A stretch of DNA of 64,000 nt from Micromonospora thermarum (GTDB lineage: Bacteria > Actinomycetota > Actinomycetes > Mycobacteriales > Micromonosporaceae): the NCBI RefSeq assembly GCF_012034245.1, contig NZ_JAATEO010000017.1:1-64000 (forward strand). The letters are read 5' to 3'. Under the pieces are notes generated by a model. The model saw only the letters and a program-made list of their open reading frames with translations, did not search any database and was not told the origin of the DNA. Shown piece after piece: positions 44,517 to 53,769 of the stretch. The stretch's first letter is position 1. Every line of letters begins with the position of its first letter. The position numbers and the translations under genes were made by a program.

Positions 44517-45754
44517 TGTCCGGTCCCGCTCGGCGCTGGCGACGTGATGTCGCCGCCGCGACCGTCCTGCTGACCGCCGCGGCCGCCGCCGTGGTGGTGG
44601 CGTGGCCCGACACGCCACAACGCCGGTTGGTGGCCCACTTCACCCGCGCCGTCGGCGTGAACCCGGGAAACGACGTGCGGGTGCTGGGCGTCCGCGTCGG
44701 CGAGGTGGTCTCGGTGACCCCGCGAGGCCGCACGGTCGAAGTCGCCATGCGCTACGACCCCGAGGTGGAGGTGCCGGCCGACGCGCAGGCCGTGATCGTC
44801 CCGCCCAGCGTGGTCAGCGACCGCTACGTGCAGCTCACCCCCGCGTACACCGGCGGCGCGGCACTCGCCGACGGCGCCGAGATACCGGTGGCACGCACCG
44901 CCGCCCCCATGGAGATCGACGACATCTACCAGGCGCTCGACGAGTTCAACCGCGCCCTCGGACCGGAGGGCGCGAACGCCGACGGCGCCCTGTCCGACCT
45001 GGTCGCCACCGGCCGGGCCAACCTCGAGGGCAACGGCGACAACCTGCACGACACCCTCCACGGGCTGTCCCAGGCGCTGTCGACGCTCGCCGACGGGCGG
45101 CAGGACCTGTTCGGCACCGTGGGCAACCTGCAACAGTTCACCACCACCCTGGCCCGCAGCGACCAGCAGGTGCGGGCCTTCAACCAGCAGCTGGCCGACG
45201 TGGCCGAGCAACTAGCCGGTGAGCGCGAGGAACTCACCGCCGCGCTGCGCAACCTCGCCATCGCGCTGGCCGACGTCACCGAGTTCGTGAAGCAGAACCG
45301 CCAGGTGCTCACCGCCGACGTGGCCGCGCTGGCCGACATCACCGGGGTGCTGGTCCGCCAACAGCAGGCGGTCATCGACATCCTCGACGTCGCGCCGCTG
45401 GCCCTGAACAACCTCGTGCTGGCCTACAACCCCCGCTCCGGCACGCTGGACACCCGCAACAACGCGACCGGCCCGTACGACCCCGCCAGCTTCGTCTGCT
45501 CGCTGATGGCCGATCAACTGCCCGCGAAGCAGGTGCCCGCCAAGTGCTTCGCGCTCGCGCAGACCCTGCACGCCCGAAAGCTGCCCATGACCGACCAGCT
45601 ACGCAAGCTGCTCAAGCTGCCGCCCGGTGCGACCGGCATGGTCCCTCCGTCCACCCCGCCCCCGGGGGTGCCCGGAGTGCCCGTCCCGGCACCGGGCGGC
45701 CCCGACATCACCCACGACCTCACCCTCGGCGGCATCCTGCGGGGGACGGCATGA
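44516..45754 (+). CDS. mceD: MceD, MCE-domain protein
   Basis: The 412-aa subunit has a membrane span (AAATVLLTAAAAAVVVAW), an MCE domain (AVGVNPGNDVRVLGVRVGEV, PPSVVSDRYVQLTPAY) and a long coiled segment (LARSDQQVRAFNQQLADVAE, then LAGEREELTAALRNLA). The Pro-rich C terminus is usual for MceD. It overlaps mceE by 4 nt. Confidence 0.92.
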   Translation: MSGPARRWRRDVAAATVLLTAAAAAVVVAWPDTPQRRLVAHFTRAVGVNPGNDVRVLGVRVGEVVSVTPRGRTVEVAMRYDPEVEVPADAQAVIVPPSVVSDRYVQLTPAYTGGAALADGAEIPVARTAAPMEIDDIYQALDEFNRALGPEGANADGALSDLVATGRANLEGNGDNLHDTLHGLSQALSTLADGRQDLFGTVGNLQQFTTTLARSDQQVRAFNQQLADVAEQLAGEREELTAALRNLAIALADVTEFVKQNRQVLTADVAALADITGVLVRQQQAVIDILDVAPLALNNLVLAYNPRSGTLDTRNNATGPYDPASFVCSLMADQLPAKQVPAKCFALAQTLHARKLPMTDQLRKLLKLPPGATGMVPPSTPPPGVPGVPVPAPGGPDITHDLTLGGILRGTA

Positions 45755-47145
45755 GCGCCCGGGTACGGCCCGCGCTGGCGGCGGCCCTCGTGGCGGCGCT
45801 GCTGCCGGCCGGGTGCGGCCTACCCGAGGTGACCGACCTGCCGCTGCCCGGCGGTGCCCCGAGCGGCGCCGGATACCGGGTGACCGCCGAGTTCACCGAC
45901 GTGCTGGACCTGGTGCCGCAGGCCGCCGTCAAGGTCGACGACGTGACGGTGGGCAGCGTCGAGAAGATCTCCCTCGCCGGCTGGACCGCCCGGGTGACCC
46001 TCCGCATCGACCGGAAGGTCGAGTTGCCCGCCAACGCCACCGCCGCCGTCCGGCAGAGCAGCCTGCTGGGCGAGAAATACGTCACCGTCACCGCGCCACC
46101 CACCGAACCGGCCCGCGGCCGGCTCGCCGACGGTGACCTCATCCCACTGTCCCGCACCAGCCGTGGCGCCGAGGTGGAGGAGGTGCTCGCCGCCCTCGGG
46201 CTGCTGCTCAACGGCGGCGGCCTGGCCCAGCTGCGCACCATCAACCAGGAACTGGCCAAGGCGCTCGACGGCCGGGAGACCGAGGTCCGCGACGCGCTGC
46301 ACCAGCTCGACGCCTTCATCGGCGGCCTGGAGCGGCAGAAGACCGACATCGTCCGGGCCGTCGAGGCGCTGGACCGGCTGACCGAGCGACTGTCCCGGCA
46401 GCGGCAGGTGGTCGGGGACGCCGTGGACTCTCTCGCGCCCGGCCTGACCGTGCTGGCCGAGCAGCGCGCCCAGCTCACCAGCGCGCTGACCGCCCTCGGC
46501 GAGCTCGGGCGGGTCGGCACCCGCGTCGTCAACCGCAGCCGCGACGACACGGTGGCCAGCGTACGGGCGCTGCAACCGATCCTGGAGCAACTCGTCCGCG
46601 CCGGCGACGACCTACCGAAGTCCATGGACTTCATGCTGTCGTACCCGTTCCCGCCCAACGTCACCGGCGCGATCGTCGGGGACTTCGTCAACCTGCACGT
46701 CACTGCCGACCTGGACGCGGCCAACATCCTGGCCAACCTCGTCGCCGCGGCACCCGCGCCCGTCCGCGCCACCCGGCCGGCCGCGCCCGGCACGCCGTCC
46801 CGACCGTCGGGCGGGTCCCGTCCCGATGTCGGTTCGCTCCCCGTGCCCGACCTGCCGCTGACGGAGTGCCTGCCCGACCCGGAGAACTTCCCGGCGACCT
46901 GGACGCCCCCGAAGGACTGCCTGCTCCCGGAGGGCTGTGTCCTGCTCAAGCCCGGCTCGCCCGTGCCGCCCGGCGGGCTGGTCCCGCCCAAGGGGATCGT
47001 CCCGCCCGGCACCGCGTTCCCCGCCGGCACCGAACTGCCCGCCGGCACCATCCTGTCGCCGGAGTGCGTACTTCCGGTGACGGGGGAGACCACCGGCCAG
47101 ATCGGCGACCTGCCGGACCTCCTGGGAGGGGGACTGCTTCCGTGA
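45751..47145 (+). CDS. mceE: MceE, MCE-domain lipoprotein (LprK-like)
   Basis: This 464-aa subunit has a lipoprotein signal ending in LLPAGC (lipobox), as is the rule for MceE in actinobacteria. The MCE domain (VLDLVPQAAVKVDDVTVGSV, RQSSLLGEKYVTVTAPP) and the helical tube follow. The last 120 residues are odd: Cys-rich (CLPDPENFP, PPKDCLLPEGC, SPEC) with a repeated VPPG/PAGT pattern, perhaps a flexible wall-spanning tether. It overlaps both neighbours by 4 nt. Confidence 0.92.
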   Translation: MSARVRPALAAALVAALLPAGCGLPEVTDLPLPGGAPSGAGYRVTAEFTDVLDLVPQAAVKVDDVTVGSVEKISLAGWTARVTLRIDRKVELPANATAAVRQSSLLGEKYVTVTAPPTEPARGRLADGDLIPLSRTSRGAEVEEVLAALGLLLNGGGLAQLRTINQELAKALDGRETEVRDALHQLDAFIGGLERQKTDIVRAVEALDRLTERLSRQRQVVGDAVDSLAPGLTVLAEQRAQLTSALTALGELGRVGTRVVNRSRDDTVASVRALQPILEQLVRAGDDLPKSMDFMLSYPFPPNVTGAIVGDFVNLHVTADLDAANILANLVAAAPAPVRATRPAAPGTPSRPSGGSRPDVGSLPVPDLPLTECLPDPENFPATWTPPKDCLLPEGCVLLKPGSPVPPGGLVPPKGIVPPGTAFPAGTELPAGTILSPECVLPVTGETTGQIGDLPDLLGGGLLP

Positions 47146-48389
47146 TTGGACGTAGCACGAAACTCAAGGTCGTCGCCTTCGTGGTGGTGAGTCTGCTCGG
47201 CGTCGCCTACGTCGGCGTACGCTACGTCGGCCTCGGCGACCGGCTGCTCGGCGGCGGCTACGTCGTTCACCTCGACCTCGCCCGCGCCGGCGGCATCTTC
47301 CCCAACGCCCCGGTCACCTACCGCGGCGTGCCCGTCGGCCGGGTCACCGCGGTCACCCTGCGCGGCGACGGCGTCCGCGCCGACCTGCGCATCCAGCGGG
47401 ACGTGCGGGTACCCCAGGACCTGCGCGCCGTGGTCGCCCACCGCTCCGCCGTCGGTGAGCAGTACGTCGACCTGCGCCCGGAGCGGGACGACGGTCCGTA
47501 TCTGCGCGCCGGCTCGGTCATCCCCGCCGACCGCAGCGGCGTCCCGCTCGCCCCGGAGGTGCTGCTGACCAACCTGGACGCGCTGGTCCGGTCGGTCGGC
47601 CCCGACGACCTGGCCGTGCTGATCACCGAACTCGGCACCGCGTTCGAGGGCAACGAGCAGGCGCTGGGCCAGATTCTCGACGCCGGCGACGCGCTGCTCG
47701 CCGACGCCACCGCCGCCCTGCCCGAGACGCTCACCCTGATCCGCGACGGCCGCACCGTCCTTACGACGCAGGCCGAGTCGGCCGAGGCGCTCCGGCGTTG
47801 GGCGGCAGGGCTGGCCAAGCTCGCCGCCAGCGTCCGGGCCGCCGACCCGGACCTGCGGAAGCTGCTCGCCGCCGGCCCGCCCGCCGGCGAGGAACTGGTC
47901 GCGCTGCTGCGCGGGCTGGAACCGACCGTCGGCACCCTGCTCGGCAACCTGATCACCGTCAACGGCATCGCCGCCCGGCGGCTGCCCGGCATCGAGCAGC
48001 TCCTGGTGGCCTACCCGATAACCGTCTCGGGCGCCTTCACGGTCACCCCGGGCGACGGCACCGCCCACTTCGGCCTGGTCCTCAACGCCAACGACCCGCC
48101 GTCCTGCGTCTACCACGGCGGCGGCCGGCGGTGCAGCGCCAAGGACCGGGCGGCCGGCGCCAGCGTACGCGGAGAAGCGAACGCCCCCCGGCCCTCCGGC
48201 GCCGAGCCGGCCCCGGCGCCCGGCGCCACGCGACCCGGCCCCGCCCACGCAGCCGGCTACGACCCGGTGACCGGGCTGGTGCTCGGCGCCGACGGTCGGC
48301 CGCTCCAGTTCGGCGGCACCGGCGGGCAGTACCGGACCGCCGGGGACCAGTCGTGGAAGCAGTTGCTGCTCGCCGGGGTGATCCCGTGA
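47142..48389 (+). CDS. mceF: MceF, MCE-domain protein
   Basis: This last of the six MCE subunits (415 aa) has an N-terminal span (KVVAFVVVSLLGVAYVGV), an MCE domain (AGGIFPNAPVTYRGVPVGRV, HRSAVGEQYVDLRPERDDG) and a helical part. The C-terminal region with GYDPVTGLVLGADGRPLQFG is characteristic of MceF. GTG 47142 overlaps mceE (GTGA). Together MceA-F should make the hexameric lipid-conducting tube. Confidence 0.92.
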   Translation: MIGRSTKLKVVAFVVVSLLGVAYVGVRYVGLGDRLLGGGYVVHLDLARAGGIFPNAPVTYRGVPVGRVTAVTLRGDGVRADLRIQRDVRVPQDLRAVVAHRSAVGEQYVDLRPERDDGPYLRAGSVIPADRSGVPLAPEVLLTNLDALVRSVGPDDLAVLITELGTAFEGNEQALGQILDAGDALLADATAALPETLTLIRDGRTVLTTQAESAEALRRWAAGLAKLAASVRAADPDLRKLLAAGPPAGEELVALLRGLEPTVGTLLGNLITVNGIAARRLPGIEQLLVAYPITVSGAFTVTPGDGTAHFGLVLNANDPPSCVYHGGGRRCSAKDRAAGASVRGEANAPRPSGAEPAPAPGATRPGPAHAAGYDPVTGLVLGADGRPLQFGGTGGQYRTAGDQSWKQLLLAGVIP

Positions 48390-48412
48390 GCGGCGAACCG
48401 AAGGAGGTGCCC

Positions 48413-49225
48413 GTGCAGACCCGCAGGGACCAGACGCTGAAAGTGATCAAGGGCGCGAAGGCCGGGGTGCCCGGGCGACCCGCCCGGCGCCGGCTCGTCA
48501 CCCGTCCCGTACCGGCGCAGGCGGCACCGATCGAGGACGTGCTGGAGCGGCTCGACCAGGAACCGGTCGAGAACCCGACCCAGACCGAGGACCTGACGGT
48601 GATCGGTGACCCGGCCGAGGCCGAGGACCTGCAGCCCGTCGACGACGACCGCGGGACGGCGGTGGACACCGCGAGCGACCCGGTCGACGAGGCCGGCGAC
48701 GAGGGTTCCACCGACCGCTCGGCGGCGGCCGGGCCGCGGGCCCGCCGACGGGCACTGGTGGGCCTGCTCGTGGTCCTCCTCGTCGCCACCCTGGCTGCCG
48801 CCGGGGTGTACGGCCATCGCTGGTACACCGAACGGGCGCTGGACGAGGCCCGCCAGGGGGCGCTCGCCGCCGCCAAGCAGGCCAGCGTCAACTTCGTCTC
48901 GGTCAGCGCCGCCAGCGTCGACCGGGACCTCAAGCGGATCTCCGACGGGGCGACCGGTGACTTCAAGGAGGAGTTCACCCGGGGCCAGTCGCAGGTCCGC
49001 GCGGCGGTGGTGGAGAACAAGGTCGAATCGCAGGGCTCGGTGCTGCGGGCGGGACTGGTCTCCGGTGACCGTAGCCGGGCGGTCGTCCTGGTCGCCGTGG
49101 ACGCCACCGTGAAGAACGCGAAGGCGCCCGACGGACGGGCGGCGCACTACCGGATCCAGCTGGACCTGGTCCACGACCGGGACTCGGGTCAGTGGCTCGT
49201 GTCCCGTCTGCAGTTCGTCGGGTGA
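48413..49225 (+). CDS. Mce-associated membrane protein (first)
   Basis: The 270-aa protein has a long acidic N-terminal cytoplasmic region, a membrane span (ALVGLLVVLLVATLAAAGVY, about residue 115-135) and an NTF2-like external domain (AAKQASVNFVSVSAASVDRD, TGDFKEEFTRGQSQVRAAVV, GQWLVSRLQFVG). Such Mas proteins stabilise Mce complexes in mycobacteria. GTG 48413 is chosen for its strong AAGGAGG site; GTG 48386, which overlaps the mceF stop, is in frame too. Confidence 0.87.
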   Translation: MQTRRDQTLKVIKGAKAGVPGRPARRRLVTRPVPAQAAPIEDVLERLDQEPVENPTQTEDLTVIGDPAEAEDLQPVDDDRGTAVDTASDPVDEAGDEGSTDRSAAAGPRARRRALVGLLVVLLVATLAAAGVYGHRWYTERALDEARQGALAAAKQASVNFVSVSAASVDRDLKRISDGATGDFKEEFTRGQSQVRAAVVENKVESQGSVLRAGLVSGDRSRAVVLVAVDATVKNAKAPDGRAAHYRIQLDLVHDRDSGQWLVSRLQFVG

Positions 49226-49251
49226 CATCGGTGCCGACCGAAGGAGGATGT

Positions 49252-49761
49252 ATGCGTACCCGGGATCTCCGCCGCTGGCGCCGCGGGCGCCGCTTCCGCC
49301 TGGTGCCGGCGCTGGCGGTGGCGATCGTGCTGGCCGCCGGCGTCGCCGCCGTGGGGTGGCAGCAGGACCGCGCCGCCGCGCGCACCGACACCGCCGCGAG
49401 GCAGGCTCTGGCCGTCGCCCCGGCCGCGGCGAAGGCGATCTTCTCGTACGACCACCGCACGTTCGACGAGAGCGTGGCGAACGGCCGCAGCTTCGTCACC
49501 GGACCGTTCGCCGACGAGTACGGGCGGACCACCGCCGCGTTGAAGCAGACGGCGGTGAAGCAGCAGGCGGTGGTGCTGGCGGAGGTGTCCTCGGCCGGTG
49601 TGGTCACCGCCGACGCGGACCGGGTCGAGCTGCTGGTGTACCTGAACCAGTACCGCCGCAACGTCACCACCGCGGGGGAGAAGGTCGACCAGAACCGGGT
49701 GGTGCTCACCCTGGTCCCCGTCGACGGCGAGTGGAAGGTGACGGCGGCGGTCGCGATCTGA
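49252..49761 (+). CDS. Mce-associated membrane protein (second)
   Basis: The 169-aa protein has a basic N terminus, a membrane span (RLVPALAVAIVLAAGVAAVG) and a short NTF2-like domain (AAKAIFSYDHRTFDESVANG, GPFADEYGRTTAALKQTAVK, GEWKVTAAVAI). It is a paralogue of the previous gene. ATG 49252 follows AAGGAGG. It ends the core mce operon; a 152-nt gap precedes the acyl-CoA synthetase. Confidence 0.87.
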   Translation: MRTRDLRRWRRGRRFRLVPALAVAIVLAAGVAAVGWQQDRAAARTDTAARQALAVAPAAAKAIFSYDHRTFDESVANGRSFVTGPFADEYGRTTAALKQTAVKQQAVVLAEVSSAGVVTADADRVELLVYLNQYRRNVTTAGEKVDQNRVVLTLVPVDGEWKVTAAVAI

Positions 49762-49913
49762 CGCCCGGCCGGTCGCTCTCCTACCACGCGGCCCCGAGCC
49801 CGGGGGCGGGTTTCGCCGATAGCCGCCGCCCGGGCCGGTGGTGGCGTCAGCATGACCGTACGGCCGGCTGCCGCGTCCGGTGTGCCGGGAGCGCAGGTGG
49901 TGGGGGTGTCGAC

Positions 49914-51746
49914 GTGCAGGACGTCGCTGTCGCGCCGCTGGACGTCGGGGCGGTGGTGCCGGGGCTGGCGGAGCGTGTCTGGGTCAACGCCAGCGAGGAT
50001 CCGCAGGCGGTGCAGTTCGTACGCCCCGCGCCGGTGTCGCGCGCGTGGCCCGCGCCACGGTCGGTGCAGGGTGGCGACCTGGCGGTGACGTGCGAGCAGT
50101 TCCGGGACGACGTCCTCGCCCTGACCCGCGGCTTCGTCGCCGCCGGCGTGGGCCACGGTGACCGGATCGTGCTGATGAGCCGCACCCGGTACGAGTGGAC
50201 CCTGGTCGACTACGCCCTCTGGGCGATCGGGGCGGTGCCGGTGCCGGTCTACGAGACGGCCAGCTCGGACCAGGTCGGGTGGATCCTGTCGGACTCGGGC
50301 GCGGTGGGCGCCGTGGTGGAGTCGGCGAGCCATGCGGAACTGGTCGCCGGTCTGCGGCATGACCTTCCCGCGCTGCGCGACGTGTGGCAGATCGACGCCG
50401 GTGACCTGATCGCCCTCGCCGGCCGGGGCCGCGCCGTCGACGACACGCGGATCGACGACCGCCGCAAGCGGGTGACCGGCGGCGACGTGGCCACGATCGT
50501 CTACACCAGCGGCACGACGGGGCGCCCGAAGGGCTGCGTGCTGACGCACCGCAACATCCACTGCGACGTGACCGCCGCGGTCGCGGCGCTGTCGCAGCTG
50601 CTGCGTCCCGGGGCGTCGACGGTGCTGTTCCTGCCGCTGGCGCACATGTTCGCCCGGCTGATCCAGGTGGGGGTGGTGCAGTCCCGGGCGACGATGGTCC
50701 ACAGCGCCGACGTCGCCGGGGTGCTGGAGCAGTTGCGCCGGCACCGGCCGACGTTCATCCTGGCGGTGCCGCGTGTCTTCGAGAAGATGTACAACCGCGC
50801 CCGGCAGAAGGCCGAGGACGCGCGGCGCGGCCGACTGTTCCGCTTCGCGGAGCGGGTGGCGGTGCGGTACAGCCGGGCCCTCGACCGGCCGCGCGGGCCG
50901 AACCCGCTGCTCCGGTTGGCCCGCGCCGTGTTCGACCTGCTGATGTACCGGAAGCTGCGGGCGGCGCTGGGCGGGCGGTGCCGGACCGCGATCGTCGGCG
51001 GGGCACCGCTCGGCGAGGGGGTGGGGCACTTCTTCCGAGGCGCGGGCATCGTGCTCCTGGAGGGGTACGGCCTCACCGAGACGTCACCGGCCCTGACGGC
51101 GAACCTGCCGTCGGCGCAGCGGATCGGCACCGTCGGTCGACCGCTGCCCGGCGTGGAGATCCGCATCGCCGACGACGGCGAGGTGCTGGCGCACGGCGAT
51201 GCGGTGTTCCCGGGGTACTGGCACAACCCGGACGCCACCCGGGAGACCTTCACGCCGGACGGGTGGCTGCGCACCGGTGACCTCGGCAGCCTCGACCCGG
51301 ACGGGTTCCTCCGGCTCACCGGCCGCAAGAAGGAGATCATCGTGACGGCGGCCGGCAAGAACGTCGCACCCGCGCCGATCGAGGAGGCGGTCCGCGCCCA
51401 CCCGCTGGTCAGCCAGTGCATGCTCGTCGGCGACGGCCGACCGTACGTGGCCGCGCTGGTCACCATCGACCCGCAGGCCTGGCCGCGCTGGCGCTCCGCC
51501 CACGGCCGGCCGGACGCCTCCGTCGCTGACCTGCGGGACGACCCCGAGCTGCGCGGCGAGATCCAGACCGCGGTCGACCACGCCAACCAGACCGTGTCCA
51601 GGGCGGAGCAGGTCAAGACGTTCACCATCCTGCCCCGGGACTTCACCGAGGCCGACGGCGAGCTGACCCCCACCCTGAAGATCAAGCGCGGCGTCGTCGC
51701 GGAGCGCTTCCGGGCGGACGTCGACGCGCTCTACGGCGGCCACTGA
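49914..51746 (+). CDS. fadD: Long-chain fatty-acid-CoA ligase (FadD15-like)
   Basis: The 610-aa enzyme has the adenylate-forming P-loop (VYTSGTTGRPKGCVLTH), an A5 motif (EGYGLTETSPALTANLP), TGDLGSLDPDGFLRLTGRKK and the terminal catalytic Lys region (ELTPTLKIKRGVV). It activates fatty acids to acyl-CoA through acyl-AMP. Its position right after the mce genes suggests it traps imported fatty acids or side-chain acids. GTG 49914 gives the usual length. Confidence 0.92.
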   Translation: MQDVAVAPLDVGAVVPGLAERVWVNASEDPQAVQFVRPAPVSRAWPAPRSVQGGDLAVTCEQFRDDVLALTRGFVAAGVGHGDRIVLMSRTRYEWTLVDYALWAIGAVPVPVYETASSDQVGWILSDSGAVGAVVESASHAELVAGLRHDLPALRDVWQIDAGDLIALAGRGRAVDDTRIDDRRKRVTGGDVATIVYTSGTTGRPKGCVLTHRNIHCDVTAAVAALSQLLRPGASTVLFLPLAHMFARLIQVGVVQSRATMVHSADVAGVLEQLRRHRPTFILAVPRVFEKMYNRARQKAEDARRGRLFRFAERVAVRYSRALDRPRGPNPLLRLARAVFDLLMYRKLRAALGGRCRTAIVGGAPLGEGVGHFFRGAGIVLLEGYGLTETSPALTANLPSAQRIGTVGRPLPGVEIRIADDGEVLAHGDAVFPGYWHNPDATRETFTPDGWLRTGDLGSLDPDGFLRLTGRKKEIIVTAAGKNVAPAPIEEAVRAHPLVSQCMLVGDGRPYVAALVTIDPQAWPRWRSAHGRPDASVADLRDDPELRGEIQTAVDHANQTVSRAEQVKTFTILPRDFTEADGELTPTLKIKRGVVAERFRADVDALYGGH

Positions 51747-51774
51747 TCCGGTCTCCGGACGGGACCGCCCGGGG

Positions 51775-52174
51775 TCAGCGGCGGGGCCGGGTACGGATCT
51801 GCCGCGTGGCCGCGCGGAACGCGGGTGCGGCCCGCTCGAAGTAGTCGAACAGGACGTCGAGCTGCTCCGGTGTGTACGCGGCGAGCACGTCGGCGATCCG
51901 CTCGCGTCGGGGTCACGACCTCGTCGATGCGTCCGAGGGCTTCGGGGACGGGCTCGACCACCACCTTGCGCCGGTAGCTGGGGTCCGCCGTGCGGCGGAC
52001 GTAGCCGGCGCGCTCCAGCCGGTCGATCAGGCGGGTGGTGGCACCGGTGGTCAGCCCGATCCGGGCGGACAGGTCGCCGGACGTGAGCGGTCCCTCCAGC
52101 GTGATGAGACTGAGCGCGTGCCACTCCGAGGGGTGCAGCCCGGCTGCCTCGGCCCCGGCCATGCGTGCAGACAC
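51775..52174 (-). pseudogene. MarR-family regulator broken by a frameshift
   Basis: The minus strand reads a MarR winged helix (LHPSEWHALSLITLEGPLTS, GLTTGATTRLIDRLERAGYV, ADPSYRRKVVVEPVPEAL). At about 51905-51915 the frame is lost; the next frame supplies the missing C-terminal helix (RERIADVLAAYTPEQLDVLF, then AFRAATRQIR) and a natural stop at 51775. The first MarR helix is also absent, because the start is a GTG at 52174 with a stop codon just upstream. It is divergent from a broken SnoaL-like gene. Confidence 0.72.
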
Positions 52175-52191
52175 TGTTTCTGTGCAGACAC
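52165..52191. repeat. Tandem 10-bp direct repeat in MarR/SnoaL promoter
   Basis: GTGCAGACAC occurs at 52165-52174 and again at 52182-52191, 17 bp apart, overlapping the MarR start. It is a likely MarR binding element that has outlived both genes. Confidence 0.55.
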
Positions 52192-52203
52192 CTTGGAGGG
52201 GTC

Positions 52204-52350
52204 ATGCCTGACGACCGTACCGCCGTCACCTCCGTCATCGGCGCGCTGGTGGACGCGTGGAACCGGTAGGACGCCGAGGCGTACGGGCGGCTCTTCACCG
52301 AGGACGCCACGTACGTCACCTGGGTCGGGACGCACTACCGAGGCCGACGC
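52204..52350 (+). pseudogene. SnoaL-like (DUF4440/SgcJ-type) gene with premature stop
   Basis: ATG 52204 with TTGGAGG upstream begins MPDDRTAVTSVIGALVDAWN, but a TAG at 52267-52269 stops it. Beyond the stop the same frame reads DAEAYGRLFTEDATYVTWVG and THYRGR, the expected continuation of SnoaL-like NTF2 proteins (AWNxxDAEAYxxLFTEDA). Homology ends after that, so both a nonsense mutation and a 3' truncation are present. Confidence 0.72.
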
Positions 52351-52479
52351 GAAGCTGACCACCCTTCGTGGACACGCCCGCCACGGATGGTCATGGCGGG
52401 GTTCCCCGGCGCGTCGGGCGGCCTGCCGTAGCATCCCCGGGAGCCGGCGACCGCCGGTGACCTGGGCGGGAGGTGTCCG

Positions 52480-53481
52480 ATGCGGATCAGGCGGACCATC
52501 GTGGCGGTCGTGGTGGTGCTGTCGGCCGGCGGCCTCGCGGGCGTCGCCAACGCGGTCGGCTCGTCCCCGTCCACTCTGGCGGACGGCACCCTCCGGGCCG
52601 CCACCGCCGACGCCCGGTTCAGCTTCGCGGTCGTGCCGGACACGCAGGAGGAGGTCCTGAGAGCGGGCGACCGCCGGTTCCGGCAGCGCTCCGACTGGCT
52701 GGTCGCCAACCGTTCCTCGCTGGACCTGCGGTTCGTCACCCACATCGGCGACGTGGTCAACTTCGACACCCCCGACCACGTGCAGTACACCCGCGCGCAG
52801 GACGCGCTGCGACCGCTGGAGCGGGCCCGGCTCCCGTACTCGCTGGCCGTCGGCAACCACGACGGCCAGGTCTACGGCCCGGACGGCAAGCGGCGCAGCC
52901 CCGCCGGGCCGTTGCTGCGCGACACCACCGTGTTCAACCGGTACTTCACCGCGGACGGTTTCGGCGCCGTCCGCGGCCGGTTCGAGGCCGGCAAGGTCGA
53001 CAACGTGTACGCGACCTACCAGGCCGCCGGCGTGCAGTGGCTGGTGCTGACCCTGGAGCCGTGGCCCCGCCGGGCGGCGGTCGCCTGGGCCCGGAACGTC
53101 GTCGCCGCCCACCCGCGGCACAACGTCGTCGTCGTGACGCACCACTACCTGGAGGCCGACGGGACGATCGGGAGCAGCGCCAACCACGGGTCCACCAGCC
53201 CGCGGTACCTGTTTGACAACCTGATCTCGCGCTACCCGAACATCCGCCTCGTCTTCTCCGGCCACACCGGCACCGCCGCCCACCGGGTCGACACCGGCGT
53301 GCACGGCAACCCGATCCACTCGTTCCTCCAGGCGTTCCACTCCCGACGCACCAACCCGGTCCGGCTGGTAGAGGTGGACACCGCCGCCGACTCGCTGCGC
53401 ACGTGGATCTACGCACCGCGCACGGCGGAGGCGTTCCCGGCCCACGACCGGACGCTCACCGGCCTCCGCCTGATCCACTGA
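52480..53481 (+). CDS. Secreted calcineurin-like metallophosphoesterase
   Basis: The 333-aa protein has a signal peptide (TIVAVVVVLSAGGLAGVANA) and the metallophosphoesterase motifs in order: FAVVPDTQ (in place of the usual DxH), THIGDVVNFD, AVGNHDGQ, VTHHYLE and SGHTGTAAHR. It should act outside the cell on phosphodiesters or phosphomonoesters. The GDxxx and GNHD sites are intact, so it is probably active. ATG 52480 follows GGGAGGTG. It stands alone. Confidence 0.88.
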   Translation: MRIRRTIVAVVVVLSAGGLAGVANAVGSSPSTLADGTLRAATADARFSFAVVPDTQEEVLRAGDRRFRQRSDWLVANRSSLDLRFVTHIGDVVNFDTPDHVQYTRAQDALRPLERARLPYSLAVGNHDGQVYGPDGKRRSPAGPLLRDTTVFNRYFTADGFGAVRGRFEAGKVDNVYATYQAAGVQWLVLTLEPWPRRAAVAWARNVVAAHPRHNVVVVTHHYLEADGTIGSSANHGSTSPRYLFDNLISRYPNIRLVFSGHTGTAAHRVDTGVHGNPIHSFLQAFHSRRTNPVRLVEVDTAADSLRTWIYAPRTAEAFPAHDRTLTGLRLIH

Positions 53482-53547
53482 GGTTATCCGGGCCAGCACT
53501 TCGGGGCGTCGGCCGCCGCCACCCCGAGCGTCCCGGCCGGCCCGGCA

Positions 53548-53667
53548 CACCGGGAGATCGCCACCCAGCTGTTCCTGTCCACCCGCACCGTCGACCATCA
53601 CCTGCGCAACATCTTCCACCGGCTCGGTGTCCGTTCCCGCACCGAACTGGCCCGCGTACTCGGCTAG
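53548..53667 (+). pseudogene. C-terminal fragment of a LuxR-type regulator
   Basis: The plus strand reads HREIATQLFLSTRTVDHHLR, NIFHRLGVRSRTELARVLG and a TAG, i.e. most of the LuxR HTH. No sensor or ATPase region precedes it, only 60 bases after the phosphoesterase stop. It is the tail of a lost LuxR or LAL regulator. Confidence 0.75.
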
Positions 53668-53769
53668 CGGCAGCTTCGGGTGGCCGACCACGCCTTGTGC
53701 GGTCGATCCGGCGGCTCGCTGCCAGGTAGCGTGCGGATGTTTACCCGCTGCCGAAGCCGGAGGAGCGAC

